DNA of 19,488 bases from Prevotella sp. UBA1104 (GTDB lineage Bacteria; Bacteroidota; Bacteroidia; Bacteroidales; Bacteroidaceae): assembly GCA_002314055.1 (NCBI GenBank), contig DCBP01000042.1, positions 1-19,488 on the forward strand, written 5' to 3'. The notes under the pieces are model-generated. The model made no database searches. It worked only from the letters and a program-made list of their open reading frames with translations, and was not told where the DNA came from. This document shows, piece after piece, positions 1 through 6,600 of this stretch (position 1 is the stretch's first letter; each line of letters starts with the position of its first letter). The position numbers and the translations under genes were made by a program.

Positions 1-794
1 GCGGCTGCAATGTGGGTTAAATCCAAAGATGTGAGAGAAGTACTGTTGTAGAACATGTTGGTTACGTTTATTCCTGCTATATTGTATTTCCAATTTCCAT
101 TGGAATCTGGAGCTATTTGTATTTTCTCACCATTAATGCTTATATTAAAAGGGGAGGTGTTGTTTACAGTACCACTTATAAGCTTTTGAGGTAGTGCTGC
201 CGATTTTTCATCCCAAGGCGTAACCGACACATTGAGTTTTATATTCTTGTCGGAGATAATATCTTTGCCATTATCATCCTGTACGGCTCCATTGCTGAAG
301 TCAAGGGTATAGACGTAATGTTTGCCCATATCCCAGTTGGTATCGATTCCTATATATGCCCAACCGTCATGTAGTACCTTACTGCCCTGCATTGTTATCT
401 TTACTTTCATCGCGATATAGTTGCCATCGGCATATTTGGTCGTGGAAGTAAGCGTCTGCGGGATTATCATGAACGGCACGTTGCTCTTGTCAAGTTTCGA
501 TACTTCGCCACCTAAGGTTACGCCTTCTGTCCAGGTCGTTTCGTAGTTGCCCTTGTCGGATGAAGTATTCTTTGCGTCTATACTGATTTCGGTTAGAGCA
601 TGCTTGAAGTTCAAGTCTATGCCTGTTTCTCCGTTGCTACTGCCGTTGCCGGTAGCTGACGTGTAAACGAAGTCTTTTTTGTCTGAGGCTGCTGTGTTCG
701 GAGAGAAGTCCGTCAAGGTCTGTGCGTCCTGGCTGCAAGACGTGGCTAAGCCTAAGGTAGCAAAGGCTGCCATGTAAATTACTGATTTTTTCAT
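1..794 (-). CDS. Fimbrillin-like surface lipoprotein with BspA-type leucine-rich repeats (3' end outside window)
   Basis: Read from the ATG at 794, the frame stays open to the left edge for 264 codons, so the C-terminus is missing. Residues 1-20 form a lipoprotein signal (MKKSVIYMAAFATLGLATSC) with the lipobox Cys at 20, pointing to export and lipid anchoring. Residues about 40-190 have the feel of the fimbrillin/Mfa-like family: 'FKHALTEISI', 'VPFMIIPQTL', then 'KHYVYTLDF'. The last visible residues, 'NMFYNSTSLTSLDLTHIAA', match the opening of a BspA/DUF285 leucine-rich repeat ('MFxxxxSLTSLDLS'). The protein therefore appears to be an N-terminal fimbrillin-like domain carrying a surface repeat array, probably for adhesion. 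It has its own -7 element upstream, so it is likely transcribed separately from the SDR gene. The lipoprotein call is firm, the fimbrillin label is from general resemblance, and the repeat call rests on one partial unit. Confidence 0.8.
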   Translation of the reverse strand, partial: MKKSVIYMAAFATLGLATSCSQDAQTLTDFSPNTAASDKKDFVYTSATGNGSSNGETGIDLNFKHALTEISIDAKNTSSDKGNYETTWTEGVTLGGEVSKLDKSNVPFMIIPQTLTSTTKYADGNYIAMKVKITMQGSKVLHDGWAYIGIDTNWDMGKHYVYTLDFSNGAVQDDNGKDIISDKNIKLNVSVTPWDEKSAALPQKLISGTVNNTSPFNISINGEKIQIAPDSNGNWKYNIAGINVTNMFYNSTSLTSLDLTHIAA

Positions 795-840
795 CTTTTC
801 TTTGAAGTTTAAATTAAAATTTAATTTTTTATATAAACTG

Positions 841-847
841 CAAAGTA
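841..847 (-). promoter_or_regulatory. -7 promoter element for the surface lipoprotein gene
   Basis: The minus strand reads TACTTTG, close to the Bacteroidota -7 consensus TAnnTTTG. It sits 47 bases ahead of the ATG at 794 in a very AT-rich leader. I see no clear TTTG at the expected -33 distance, so the promoter may be weak or need an activator. Confidence 0.5.
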
Positions 848-855
848 AAAGTTCG

Positions 856-1572
856 TTATTCCAGTTTCCATCCGCAATCGCCATGGTAAATCATCTGTCG
901 GGTCATTCCGCCATCTATGCAGATGTTTTCGCCAGTGATGAAGCCAGCCTTTTCTGAACAGAGGAAAAGTACCATGTTGGCAATGTCGAGTGGGTTGCCG
1001 ACTCTGCCTGCCGGTTGCTGATAGGCATCGGGACCCTCATACACTTTATCGTCCGTATCTATCCATCCAGGAGAGATGGAATTAACCCGAGCCTTGCCTG
1101 CAAGACTGACGGCAAGGGCATGTGTGAGTGCTGCAATACCGCCCTTCGCAGCCGTGTAGCTTTCTGTCTGAGGCTGACTCATGCGGTCTCGAGAAGATGA
1201 AATGTTGACGATGGAAGCTCCTTCTGCAAGATGATCCTTCAGGAGTTTCACCATGTAGAAAGGCGCAGTTACACCAACTTTGAGCGCATACTCAAATTCC
1301 TCGTATGAGCATTCATCAATACCTTTCATCAGGGGTAGGGCGTTGTTCACGATGAAATCAACCTTGCCGTATTTTTCGATTACCAGTTTCGTGAACTCCT
1401 CAATAGCATACTTGTTCGAGAGGTCGCCAACAAAAAGATCAAGTCCTTCTTTCTTGTCGATGACTTCTACTAGAGCCCCTTGTTTTCTAAACTTTTCGGC
1501 AATACATTTGCCAATGCCTTGTGCGCCACCGGTCACGATGACTACTTTATCTTTGTATTCCATTGTTTTCAT
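856..1572 (-). CDS. SDR-family NAD(P)-dependent oxidoreductase
   Basis: The 238-residue protein is a classical short-chain dehydrogenase/reductase of normal length. It has the dinucleotide-binding motif TGGAQGIG (14-21), NNA (76-78, the NNAG position), the catalytic serine in 'NISSS' (125-127), the catalytic pair Y139 and K143 in YTAAK, and the post-catalytic SPGW (167-170). It should be a soluble oxidoreductase acting on a carbonyl or alcohol; the substrate cannot be read from sequence. The ATG at 1572 overlaps the stop of the upstream RNase H-like gene as ATGA, which implies translational coupling; M4 (ATG at 1563) is a possible alternative start. It is the last gene of the minus-strand run that begins near 4086. 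Confidence 0.93.
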   Translation of the reverse strand: MKTMEYKDKVVIVTGGAQGIGKCIAEKFRKQGALVEVIDKKEGLDLFVGDLSNKYAIEEFTKLVIEKYGKVDFIVNNALPLMKGIDECSYEEFEYALKVGVTAPFYMVKLLKDHLAEGASIVNISSSRDRMSQPQTESYTAAKGGIAALTHALAVSLAGKARVNSISPGWIDTDDKVYEGPDAYQQPAGRVGNPLDIANMVLFLCSEKAGFITGENICIDGGMTRQMIYHGDCGWKLE

Positions 1573-2009
1573 TTGTTTTTCTGATGAAACTCCTTCCTTG
1601 TCTTAGTCATAGCTTCCGTAGCCATATCATGGGTCTCTATCAGCAATGGACTTTTGTGATATTGCACAATCTTGACTCCGACAGAGTTGTGCCTTTTCTT
1701 TTCCTCGATGCATTGAGCAATCAAGTCCGGATTTGCCGATTTTGCCGTTGGAGCCTTGTCAAAGTTCTGAATATAGGCGACATTGGTCAGGAAGAGAATG
1801 TCGGAACCTTCTGGGGTTTCCTGCATTACCTTGACCATGAGTGTCAGCATCATGCGGAACTCTGTGGTATGAAGGTTGCTGATTACATCACGGCTGATGA
1901 TATTGCCATTGTTCTCAATCACAACGGCAGCACCACCAGCTCGCTCTTTATGTCCATAGTCACATGAGCCGCCTATCCAAACATAATACGTTGTCGAATC
2001 TTGCGTCAT
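1569..2009 (-). CDS. RNase H-fold protein, probably catalytically inactive
   Basis: The 146 residues follow the layout of an RNase HI domain: a first strand 'YYVWIGGSC' (8-16), 'AGGAAVVI' (24-31), a helix beginning 'TTEFRMML' (48-55), a strand 'DILFLTN' (70-76), and a last segment 'THDMATEAM' (126-134). By eye alignment to RNase HI motifs (TDGSC, TTNNRMEL, LTDS, D-x-A), three of four metal ligands are replaced: Asp by G13, Glu by M54 and Asp by N76. Only D128 fits the fourth position. It is therefore unlikely to cut RNA:DNA hybrids by the usual mechanism and may bind nucleic acid or protein instead. It starts two bases after the stop of the broken gene upstream and overlaps the SDR start by four bases. 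The fold assignment is my reading of motifs and needs profile confirmation. Confidence 0.6.
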   Translation of the reverse strand: MTQDSTTYYVWIGGSCDYGHKERAGGAAVVIENNGNIISRDVISNLHTTEFRMMLTLMVKVMQETPEGSDILFLTNVAYIQNFDKAPTAKSANPDLIAQCIEEKKRHNSVGVKIVQYHKSPLLIETHDMATEAMTKTRKEFHQKNK

Positions 2010-2011
2010 AT

Positions 2012-2409
2012 TTATCCTATCATTTTAATAAGTTGCTTGTCTGTGGCATCTGGTAGAATTTCTTTCAGATGCTCGAATATCCTTTGGTAAGACTCTTCTG
2101 GAGTTCGTTCACACTTACATGTATCTCTTCCATAGACTTCTTCGGGAGTATTCAGTAATGACCATCCCCAACCATATTCACGATTATGCTTGTCACGAGG
2201 ATATATGAAATCCTCGGTCACAATGTAAGTGGCTATTTCCACAACGGCCAATCCCAACCGCCTTCAGGAAATGTTGCATATCGGCAATCCTCTGTCACGA
2301 TGTCTTCGGCAGAGAATCCTTCTATGCCACTATCGAGGAGAGGGAGGAAGCCAATCTTCTGAATCAGCTCCATAATGCCAGTTGCTGAGTATATTTCAGG
2401 AAATACCAT
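2012..2409 (-). pseudogene. Internally deleted, frameshifted gene (AlkZ-related-like family)
   Basis: Two pieces of what looks like one protein lie end to end in different frames. The N-terminal piece starts at the ATG at 2409 and stops at 2233 (58 residues, 'IMELIQKIGFLPLLDSGIEG' through 'GGWDWPLWK'). The C-terminal piece runs in another frame to the stop at 2012 and covers 'YIVTEDFIYPRDKH', 'YGWGWSLL', 'ERTPEESYQRIF' and 'DKQLIKMIG'. From memory, a Bacteroidota family annotated as AlkZ-related has both ends joined by roughly 90 residues starting 'WKGPI', which are absent here. The break falls near 2235-2245. The codons outside the break look well kept, so the loss is recent or an assembly error. 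The family name is a recollection; the two-frame structure is seen directly. Confidence 0.65.
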
Positions 2410-2420
2410 TTATGTAGTTT

Positions 2421-2984
2421 TTATTTCAAAGCCTTGCCGTCAGAGAAAGCGTTACCGATTTTCTCGCCCAACTGGATATAGCTATGATGAATAGGGTCGA
2501 AGACAATCAGTTCCATTTTCTCCATGTCTGGATTTCCGTCTTCTGCCAGATACTTCTCATCTACAAGAATATTGACGATTTCGGCAACGAGATAATAGCC
2601 GGTTTCACTTTCGTCGTACTTCTCCTTAATACGGCACTCCAGGGTCATCGGAAAATCTGTAAATACGGGAGCGTTGACCATAGTTGCCTTCTTGATGTTC
2701 CATCCCGTTTTCTCCATTTTCCTCGAGTCGCTCTTGGCAGAAACAATGCCCACAAAATCAGAAGCCACCATGGTTTTCTTGGTAGCGAAGGCAACTGTAA
2801 ACTCGCCGCCAAGCTTCAGGTTGTCTGTGGTAACGTGATTTCCCATCGAGATCATAATCTCCTTCATGTCCCACTGTCCAGCCCAAGCTGCGTTCATTGC
2901 GTTGGCAACTCCATCATTATTATATGTGCCGATTATCAGCACAGGCTGTGGTACAATCCACGGCTTTGGTACAAAACTTTTCAT
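2421..2984 (-). CDS. Flavin reductase-like FMN-binding protein
   Basis: The 187-residue protein has the flavin reductase-like split-barrel pattern: an opening 'PKPWIVPQPVLIIGTYN' (7-23), a strand with 'ANAMNAAWAG' (27-36), 'NHVTTDNL' (49-56), 'GGEFTVAFAT' (59-68), and 'SDFVGIVSAKSDSRKM' (75-90), as in flavoredoxin-type proteins of anaerobes. Such proteins bind FMN and pass electrons from NAD(P)H or ferredoxin to flavin-dependent partners in the cytoplasm; the partner is unknown. It lies in the minus-strand run, 23 bases after the end of the thioredoxin remnant and 11 bases before the broken gene at 2409. An ancestral link with the adjacent thioredoxin as a redox pair is inference. Confidence 0.87.
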   Translation of the reverse strand: MKSFVPKPWIVPQPVLIIGTYNNDGVANAMNAAWAGQWDMKEIMISMGNHVTTDNLKLGGEFTVAFATKKTMVASDFVGIVSAKSDSRKMEKTGWNIKKATMVNAPVFTDFPMTLECRIKEKYDESETGYYLVAEIVNILVDEKYLAEDGNPDMEKMELIVFDPIHHSYIQLGEKIGNAFSDGKALK

Positions 2985-3007
2985 ATGCTTCGTTCTTTAT
3001 ATTGTTA

Positions 3008-3168
3008 TTAATTCATATGCAAATACGCCATCAGTGCAATCTTTATCTCTTTAAAATCCCAACTCCACATAGAATGGGGTGCATCGCCTTGCAAGGTTGG
3101 CACCATGTGGCAAAGAAATCGACCAGAACAAGCTGGCCACTATTTATTACATTGTTGAATGTCTCCAT
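3008..3168 (-). pseudogene. Truncated thioredoxin
   Basis: The ATG at 3168 opens a clear thioredoxin start: 'QLVLVDFFATWCQPCKAMHP' with the redox pair C23 and C26 in WCQPC. After residue 33 the thioredoxin likeness ends, and the frame stops at 3043, giving only 41 residues against about 100 for the family. Immediately after, another frame reads 'DFKEIKIALMAYLHMN' to a stop at 3008, which looks like a thioredoxin C-terminal helix. The middle, including the region of the cis-Pro loop, is missing. The gene begins two bases after the stop of the hydrolase gene, so it was part of this operon. A 41-residue product would not fold as thioredoxin. The N-terminal identity is firm; the C-terminal remnant is less certain. 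Confidence 0.75.
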
Positions 3169-3170
3169 AA

Positions 3171-3971
3171 TTATCTGTCTATTTCTGTGAATCTGTTGAA
3201 AGTTCTGCCATCCCTCGTGACTTTCCCGAAGAACATTTTTTCTGAGCGAACCCAATAGGCCTGGTCTCCATAGAGAGCCTGATAAACCACCATGCGCTCT
3301 TGGGTCTCAGAGTCGAAGGCAGAATGGACGAACTTGTATTTGCCGCCCTTAAAGTGTTGGAAATACCTTTCTTCCTTTGCTGAAAACTCCATCAGCATTT
3401 TATGGGCAAGGGGAGCGTACCAGGTTTTCACCTCCTGCTCAGTAGGCGTATGACCGCCAGGGAAATGGAAGGCTTGGTTGTAATGCTCCAGGAAGAGAGG
3501 GGAGAAGTGAGCCAGGGTGTCCTGCTCACCAAAAAGCCCCCACATACGATCCTTATAATAAGGGTTGCAATGGTCGAACTGCACGGCTTCCAGTTCAGCA
3601 AATTCCTCAATCAACGCTTCGTCTATAACCAGACGCTGATTGCCGTCCTTGCGAGGTGCTTTATACTGATGCTCACCTATTCGTTCCTTCAGAAACTCCG
3701 TCATCTTGAAATAAGGATTGCCAAGCAAAGCCGGAATGCCCACTACAGGAGAGAGCATCTGGGCAAGGAATGCTCCGCAACTGTTTCCGACAAGCAAGTC
3801 TGGATGCTCTTTGTCTATGATGGAGCGAATCTCCGTCAATGCCTCTTTGGGATGCAAAGGCAAATCCGGAGTCAGTACGACGGCGCCCCCTTCGAAAGCC
3901 TCCTTCAAAGCATTCGCCATAGGGCAACTGCCTGTTGCAAAGAAACCATGCATAAATAGTATTTTCTTCAT
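3171..3971 (-). CDS. YqiA-like alpha/beta hydrolase fused to a DUF1653 domain
   Basis: The 266 residues hold two domains. Residues 1-195 resemble the YqiA/YcfP (UPF0227) alpha/beta hydrolases: 'ILFMHGF' (4-10), nucleophile elbow GNSCG with S64, acid D151 in 'GEQDTL', and H174 in 'FPGGHTP'. Residues about 207-265 match DUF1653: 'GGKYKFVHSAFDSETQERM', 'VVYQALYG', 'YWVRSEKMFFGKV' and a final 'FNRFTEI'. The hydrolase is probably a cytoplasmic esterase or thioesterase of unknown substrate. Its stop lies two bases before the thioredoxin remnant. It is preceded, with a three-base gap, by a possible second frame of the tiny ORF upstream. A complete triad suggests it is active. Confidence 0.88.
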   Translation of the reverse strand: MKKILFMHGFFATGSCPMANALKEAFEGGAVVLTPDLPLHPKEALTEIRSIIDKEHPDLLVGNSCGAFLAQMLSPVVGIPALLGNPYFKMTEFLKERIGEHQYKAPRKDGNQRLVIDEALIEEFAELEAVQFDHCNPYYKDRMWGLFGEQDTLAHFSPLFLEHYNQAFHFPGGHTPTEQEVKTWYAPLAHKMLMEFSAKEERYFQHFKGGKYKFVHSAFDSETQERMVVYQALYGDQAYWVRSEKMFFGKVTRDGRTFNRFTEIDR

Positions 3972-3974
3972 TAT

Positions 3975-4086
3975 CTATTCTTCAATGTCTTGTTTTGGAG
4001 TTTGTTCGGCTCTATTCTTTATTGGTCCAGAGTGATTCCTGTTTGTCATACTGAGAGACAGTCATAATGTAGTCGAATTTTGCCAT
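3975..4086 (-). pseudogene. Possible remnant of a small operon gene
   Basis: An ATG at 4086 opens 24 codons ('MAKFDYIMTVSQYDKQ' and onward) to a TAG at 4012. Directly after, another frame reads 'RAEQTPKQDIEE' to a TAG at 3975, three bases before the hydrolase ATG. Both pieces look coding in amino acid mix, and the end fits the close spacing of this operon. It could be a small gene with one frameshift, a deletion remnant like its neighbours, or chance. I do not recognise the family. Confidence 0.3.
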
Positions 4087-4140
4087 GTCAAAAACGTTTT
4101 ATCTACTGATAACATGATAGTTAAGCATCTATTGTCAATA

Positions 4141-4155
4141 GCATTAGGCTAATGC
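4141..4155. promoter_or_regulatory. Perfect palindrome, possible operator
   Basis: GCATTAG-G-CTAATGC is a perfect inverted repeat of seven-base arms around one base. It lies about 30 bases downstream of the -7 element at 4184-4191 and ahead of the minus-strand operon. A dimeric repressor site is plausible; the single-base centre makes a stable RNA hairpin unlikely. Confidence 0.4.
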
Positions 4156-4183
4156 AAAAACAGGTATAGGCGTTATATATGTG

Positions 4184-4191
4184 CAAAGGTA
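4184..4191 (-). promoter_or_regulatory. -7 promoter element for the hydrolase operon
   Basis: The minus strand reads TACCTTTG, an exact match to TAnnTTTG. It is the only good -7 element I found in the 467-base gap between comF and the hydrolase gene, and would give about a 90-base leader to the tiny ORF at 4086, or about 205 bases to the hydrolase. No TTTG lies at the ideal -33 distance. Confidence 0.5.
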
Positions 4192-4291
4192 CATAATTAT
4201 ATTCAGAATCATAATTACAATACTTCGTTAATTTTTATGCTGCATCAGCAGCTGTCGAGAACAAATAACAAAATATTGATTCTCAGATAAA

Positions 4292-4328
4292 TAAGAGGAA
4301 AGTCCTGATACAAAGGGCTTTCCTCTTA
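4292..4328 (-). terminator. Terminator after comF
   Basis: TAAGAGGAAAG (4292-4302) pairs with CTTTCCTCTTA (4318-4328), extended inward by TCC/GGG with one G-T pair around a nine-base loop. On the minus strand the stem is followed by TTATTTATC, modest for a U-tract. It sits 110 bases past the comF stop. The plus strand also has GTTTTT shortly after, but no plus-strand gene ends here. Confidence 0.6.
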
Positions 4329-4438
4329 ATTCGTTTTTGGCGGTTTATCCGCTAAAATGGATAGAATGAGGGTAAATGTTTTACAAATGTTTTGCAATTT
4401 TGGCATGGATGTTTTGCGTGCAACTTTAATTCCATAGT

Positions 4439-5143
4439 TTAGTGTCGGGTGAATCCTATAGAAAGTACGCTGAATGCAATGGCTCCGGCTTTCATCAGTT
4501 CTTCGGCACATGAAGTTATCGTTGACCCAGTGGTAACAACATCGTCGATGATAAGAATATGTTTGCCTCTCACTTTATCTCCGTTTACAAGCTTGAAAGC
4601 GTTTTTTACATTCTCTTTTCTTTCAAGAGAACTCTTCTGTGTCTGACTTTCTGTAAAGGTAGTTCTCTTGACGGCATCATTGATGATAGGCAGTCCGGTG
4701 ATAGCCTTAACGCCAAGAGCAATGTGATAACTTTGGTTATATCCACGTTCCCTTTCGCGTTTTTTTGTGATAGGTATAGGTACAATAGCATCAATGCCGT
4801 CGAAAAAGTCATATTCCATGAATTCGTAAGCCGAGATGCTTCCCATGTCTTCTGCGAAATTCCAATTTCCGTCGTACTTAAACTTTAATATAACATTGGT
4901 AGAATCAGAGTGAGCGTAATAGAAAAATAGGGCTGCGGCGTTTTCTATTGGGATAAGCATCCAGAAGAGTTTGGCCATGTCGTTGTCTTTAGGATTTTTG
5001 CAAAAGTTTGTCCTCGGCAAACGCCAGTTACAGACCATGCATATCGCATGGTCCGTTATTCCGAGTTTTCGTCCACAGACGGCGCAACGCCTTGGCATGA
5101 TGAAATCCAGGATACGTCTTATAAAACTGATTCTTACAGGCAT
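4439..5143 (-). CDS. comF: ComF family phosphoribosyltransferase-like protein
   Basis: The 234-residue protein has the ComF layout: a zinc-ribbon-like N-terminus with Cys pairs C20/C23 and C35/C38, the conserved 'RERERGYNQS' segment (to about 138), and the PRPP-binding loop 'ILIIDDVVTTGST' (196-208). In other bacteria ComF proteins are linked to DNA uptake and, more broadly, nucleotide or DNA metabolism; its enzymatic reaction is not established. A longer reading frame exists to a TTG at 5167, but that codon lies inside a good promoter (-7 at 5165-5172), so the ATG at 5143 is the likely start, with a very short leader. The gene is transcribed alone: divergent from the nitroreductase gene and followed by a hairpin terminator. 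Confidence 0.9.
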   Translation of the reverse strand: MPVRISFIRRILDFIMPRRCAVCGRKLGITDHAICMVCNWRLPRTNFCKNPKDNDMAKLFWMLIPIENAAALFFYYAHSDSTNVILKFKYDGNWNFAEDMGSISAYEFMEYDFFDGIDAIVPIPITKKRERERGYNQSYHIALGVKAITGLPIINDAVKRTTFTESQTQKSSLERKENVKNAFKLVNGDKVRGKHILIIDDVVTTGSTITSCAEELMKAGAIAFSVLSIGFTRH

Positions 5144-5164
5144 TATAACAATTCTAATGTAGTG

Positions 5165-5195
5165 CAAATATAAATATTTTTGTAACTTTGCACAA
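5165..5195 (-). promoter_or_regulatory. comF promoter
   Basis: The minus strand has TTG (5193-5195), a 20-base spacer, then TATATTTG (5165-5172), matching the Bacteroidota -33/-7 arrangement. Transcription would begin near 5158, about 15 bases before the ATG at 5143. This decides the comF start against the upstream TTG. Confidence 0.7.
5183..5190 (+). promoter_or_regulatory. -7 promoter element for the nitroreductase-kdsC run
   Basis: The plus strand reads TAACTTTG followed by CA, a common Bacteroidota -7 form. It overlaps the comF promoter on the other strand, so the two polymerases would compete for the same 30 bases. No clear TTTG is found at -33. The leader to the ATG at 5258 is about 60 bases. 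Confidence 0.55.
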
Positions 5196-5257
5196 GTAAT
5201 ACTGTAAAAATAATAAATAGCAGCATTTTTTTATAAGTTTCATTTTGTTGGAATAAT

Positions 5258-5773
5258 ATGGAAAAAGAAGATATATATTGCCCTTTAAATTCTGCGAAGT
5301 CATTTATCAACGGAGAAATCCCTCCGGAATCAGTGCAGCAGATACTACGTGGGGCATTACTTACAGCTTATGGTTCGGCAAGAAATACAATGGAACTGTA
5401 TATTACAGATGAAAAGCCGTTACTCGAGAGACTCTCTGATGTTAGAGAAGGAGCAGAAATACTAAAATACTGTTCGTTGGCAATCATAGTAGTTGCAGAC
5501 CGACTTTATGACGGAAGTTGGATAGAGAACAGTTTAGCTTCCGTATGGGCAATATGTTCCAAGGCCTCCGAATTGGGGGTTGCGTATGCACCTTTACAAA
5601 TTCGTGGTTATTCGTTGTCAGACGGTACGTTGTCAGACGAAATAGTTCGTGGAATAATGGAAATACCGGAGGGCAAGACAGTTTGTTTCATTGTCGCGTT
5701 GGGCTATTCTGAAATTGAGAGTTATAAGGTTGAAGATGATGAGCTTGATTGGGAAAGAGTTCATATAAAATAG
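5258..5773 (+). CDS. Nitroreductase family protein
   Basis: The 171-residue protein follows the nitroreductase fold: an N-terminal helix region 'IPPESVQQILRGALLTAYGS' (21-40), 'ARNTMELYIT' (41-50) where the family binds FMN and its substrate, 'EGAEILKYCSLAIIVVADR' (64-82), and 'WIENSLASVWAICSKASELG' (87-106), the helix matching the family's 'D...A.qnl.LaA..lGLG' stretch. The usual opening 'RRSxR' is replaced by 'SAKSF', so one FMN-phosphate contact may be weaker. It should be an FMN oxidoreductase using NAD(P)H on an unknown substrate. It is first in a run with the DUF2520 gene nine bases later. Confidence 0.87.
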   Translation: MEKEDIYCPLNSAKSFINGEIPPESVQQILRGALLTAYGSARNTMELYITDEKPLLERLSDVREGAEILKYCSLAIIVVADRLYDGSWIENSLASVWAICSKASELGVAYAPLQIRGYSLSDGTLSDEIVRGIMEIPEGKTVCFIVALGYSEIESYKVEDDELDWERVHIK

Positions 5774-5782
5774 TAAAGAGAA

Positions 5783-6583
5783 ATGACAGTAAGAAATATA
5801 GTATTTATAGGAGCCGGAAATCTGGCAACAAATGTTGCTTTGTCTTTGCATGACAAGGGACATAGAATAGTACAAGTGTACAGTCGCACGATGTCATCAG
5901 CACAGATGCTTGCTGATAGATTGCAAGCTGAAGCAATAGATGATATCAGCGCTGTAGTTGCGAATGCAGATCTTTATGTTATATCAGTAAAGGACAGTGC
6001 ATTACAGAGCGTAATAGAACAGCTATGCGACGGATCGCGCAAGGGATTGTTTGTCCATACCGCGGGAAGTATTCCGATGAATATCTTTAGTGGTCATGCA
6101 GAGCATTACGGTGTGTTCTATCCTATGCAGTCATTTTCAAAGCAGCGTAGAGTTGATTTCACTGAAGTTCCTATATTCATTGAATCCAACGACAGCGAAA
6201 GTCTTAAAACAATAGAAGCCTTGGCGAAATCACTATGTAAGAATGTATACGCCATTTCCTCTGATGCTCGCAAGCATCTACATCTTGCTGCCGTGTTCGC
6301 CTGTAATTTTGTTAATCATTGTTATGAGCTGTCGGCAGAAGTACTCTCAAAATATAATATCCCTTTTGAAGTAATGTTGCCCTTAATCGATGAAACAGCC
6401 CGTAAGGTTCATGAAATAGCTCCGAAAGATGCCCAAACCGGTCCGGCAGTTCGTTACGACGAGAATGTAATAAACATGCAAAGTGGCTTATTGAAGCCAG
6501 CGCCACGTTTGCAAGAGATATACAATGTCATGAGCAAGAGCATACATGAAGTTTCCATGGCTGAGAAGGAAAAAGAGAAATAA
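5783..6583 (+). CDS. Rossmann-fold and DUF2520 domain protein
   Basis: The 266 residues comprise an N-terminal NAD(P)-binding domain with the 'VFIGAGNLATN' motif (7-17) and a strand 'ADLYVISVKDSAL' (62-74), then the 'HTAGS' segment (92-96) and 'GVFYPMQSFSK' (109-119), which are typical of DUF2520 proteins related to F420-dependent and 6-phosphogluconate-type dehydrogenases. The helical C-terminus includes 'HLAAVFACNFVNHCYELSAE' (167-186) and 'ALLxETxxK'-like 'PLIDETARKV'. The reaction is unknown. It sits between a nitroreductase gene and kdsC, an order I recall from other Bacteroidales, so a link to cell-envelope precursor metabolism is possible but inferred. Confidence 0.88.
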   Translation: MTVRNIVFIGAGNLATNVALSLHDKGHRIVQVYSRTMSSAQMLADRLQAEAIDDISAVVANADLYVISVKDSALQSVIEQLCDGSRKGLFVHTAGSIPMNIFSGHAEHYGVFYPMQSFSKQRRVDFTEVPIFIESNDSESLKTIEALAKSLCKNVYAISSDARKHLHLAAVFACNFVNHCYELSAEVLSKYNIPFEVMLPLIDETARKVHEIAPKDAQTGPAVRYDENVINMQSGLLKPAPRLQEIYNVMSKSIHEVSMAEKEKEK

Positions 6584-6600
6584 AACCAAAAGAAAGACAT

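Noticed and set aside
5144..5167. Longer comF starting at TTG 5167
   Set aside because: The TTG lies inside the promoter -7 box, upstream of the expected transcript start.
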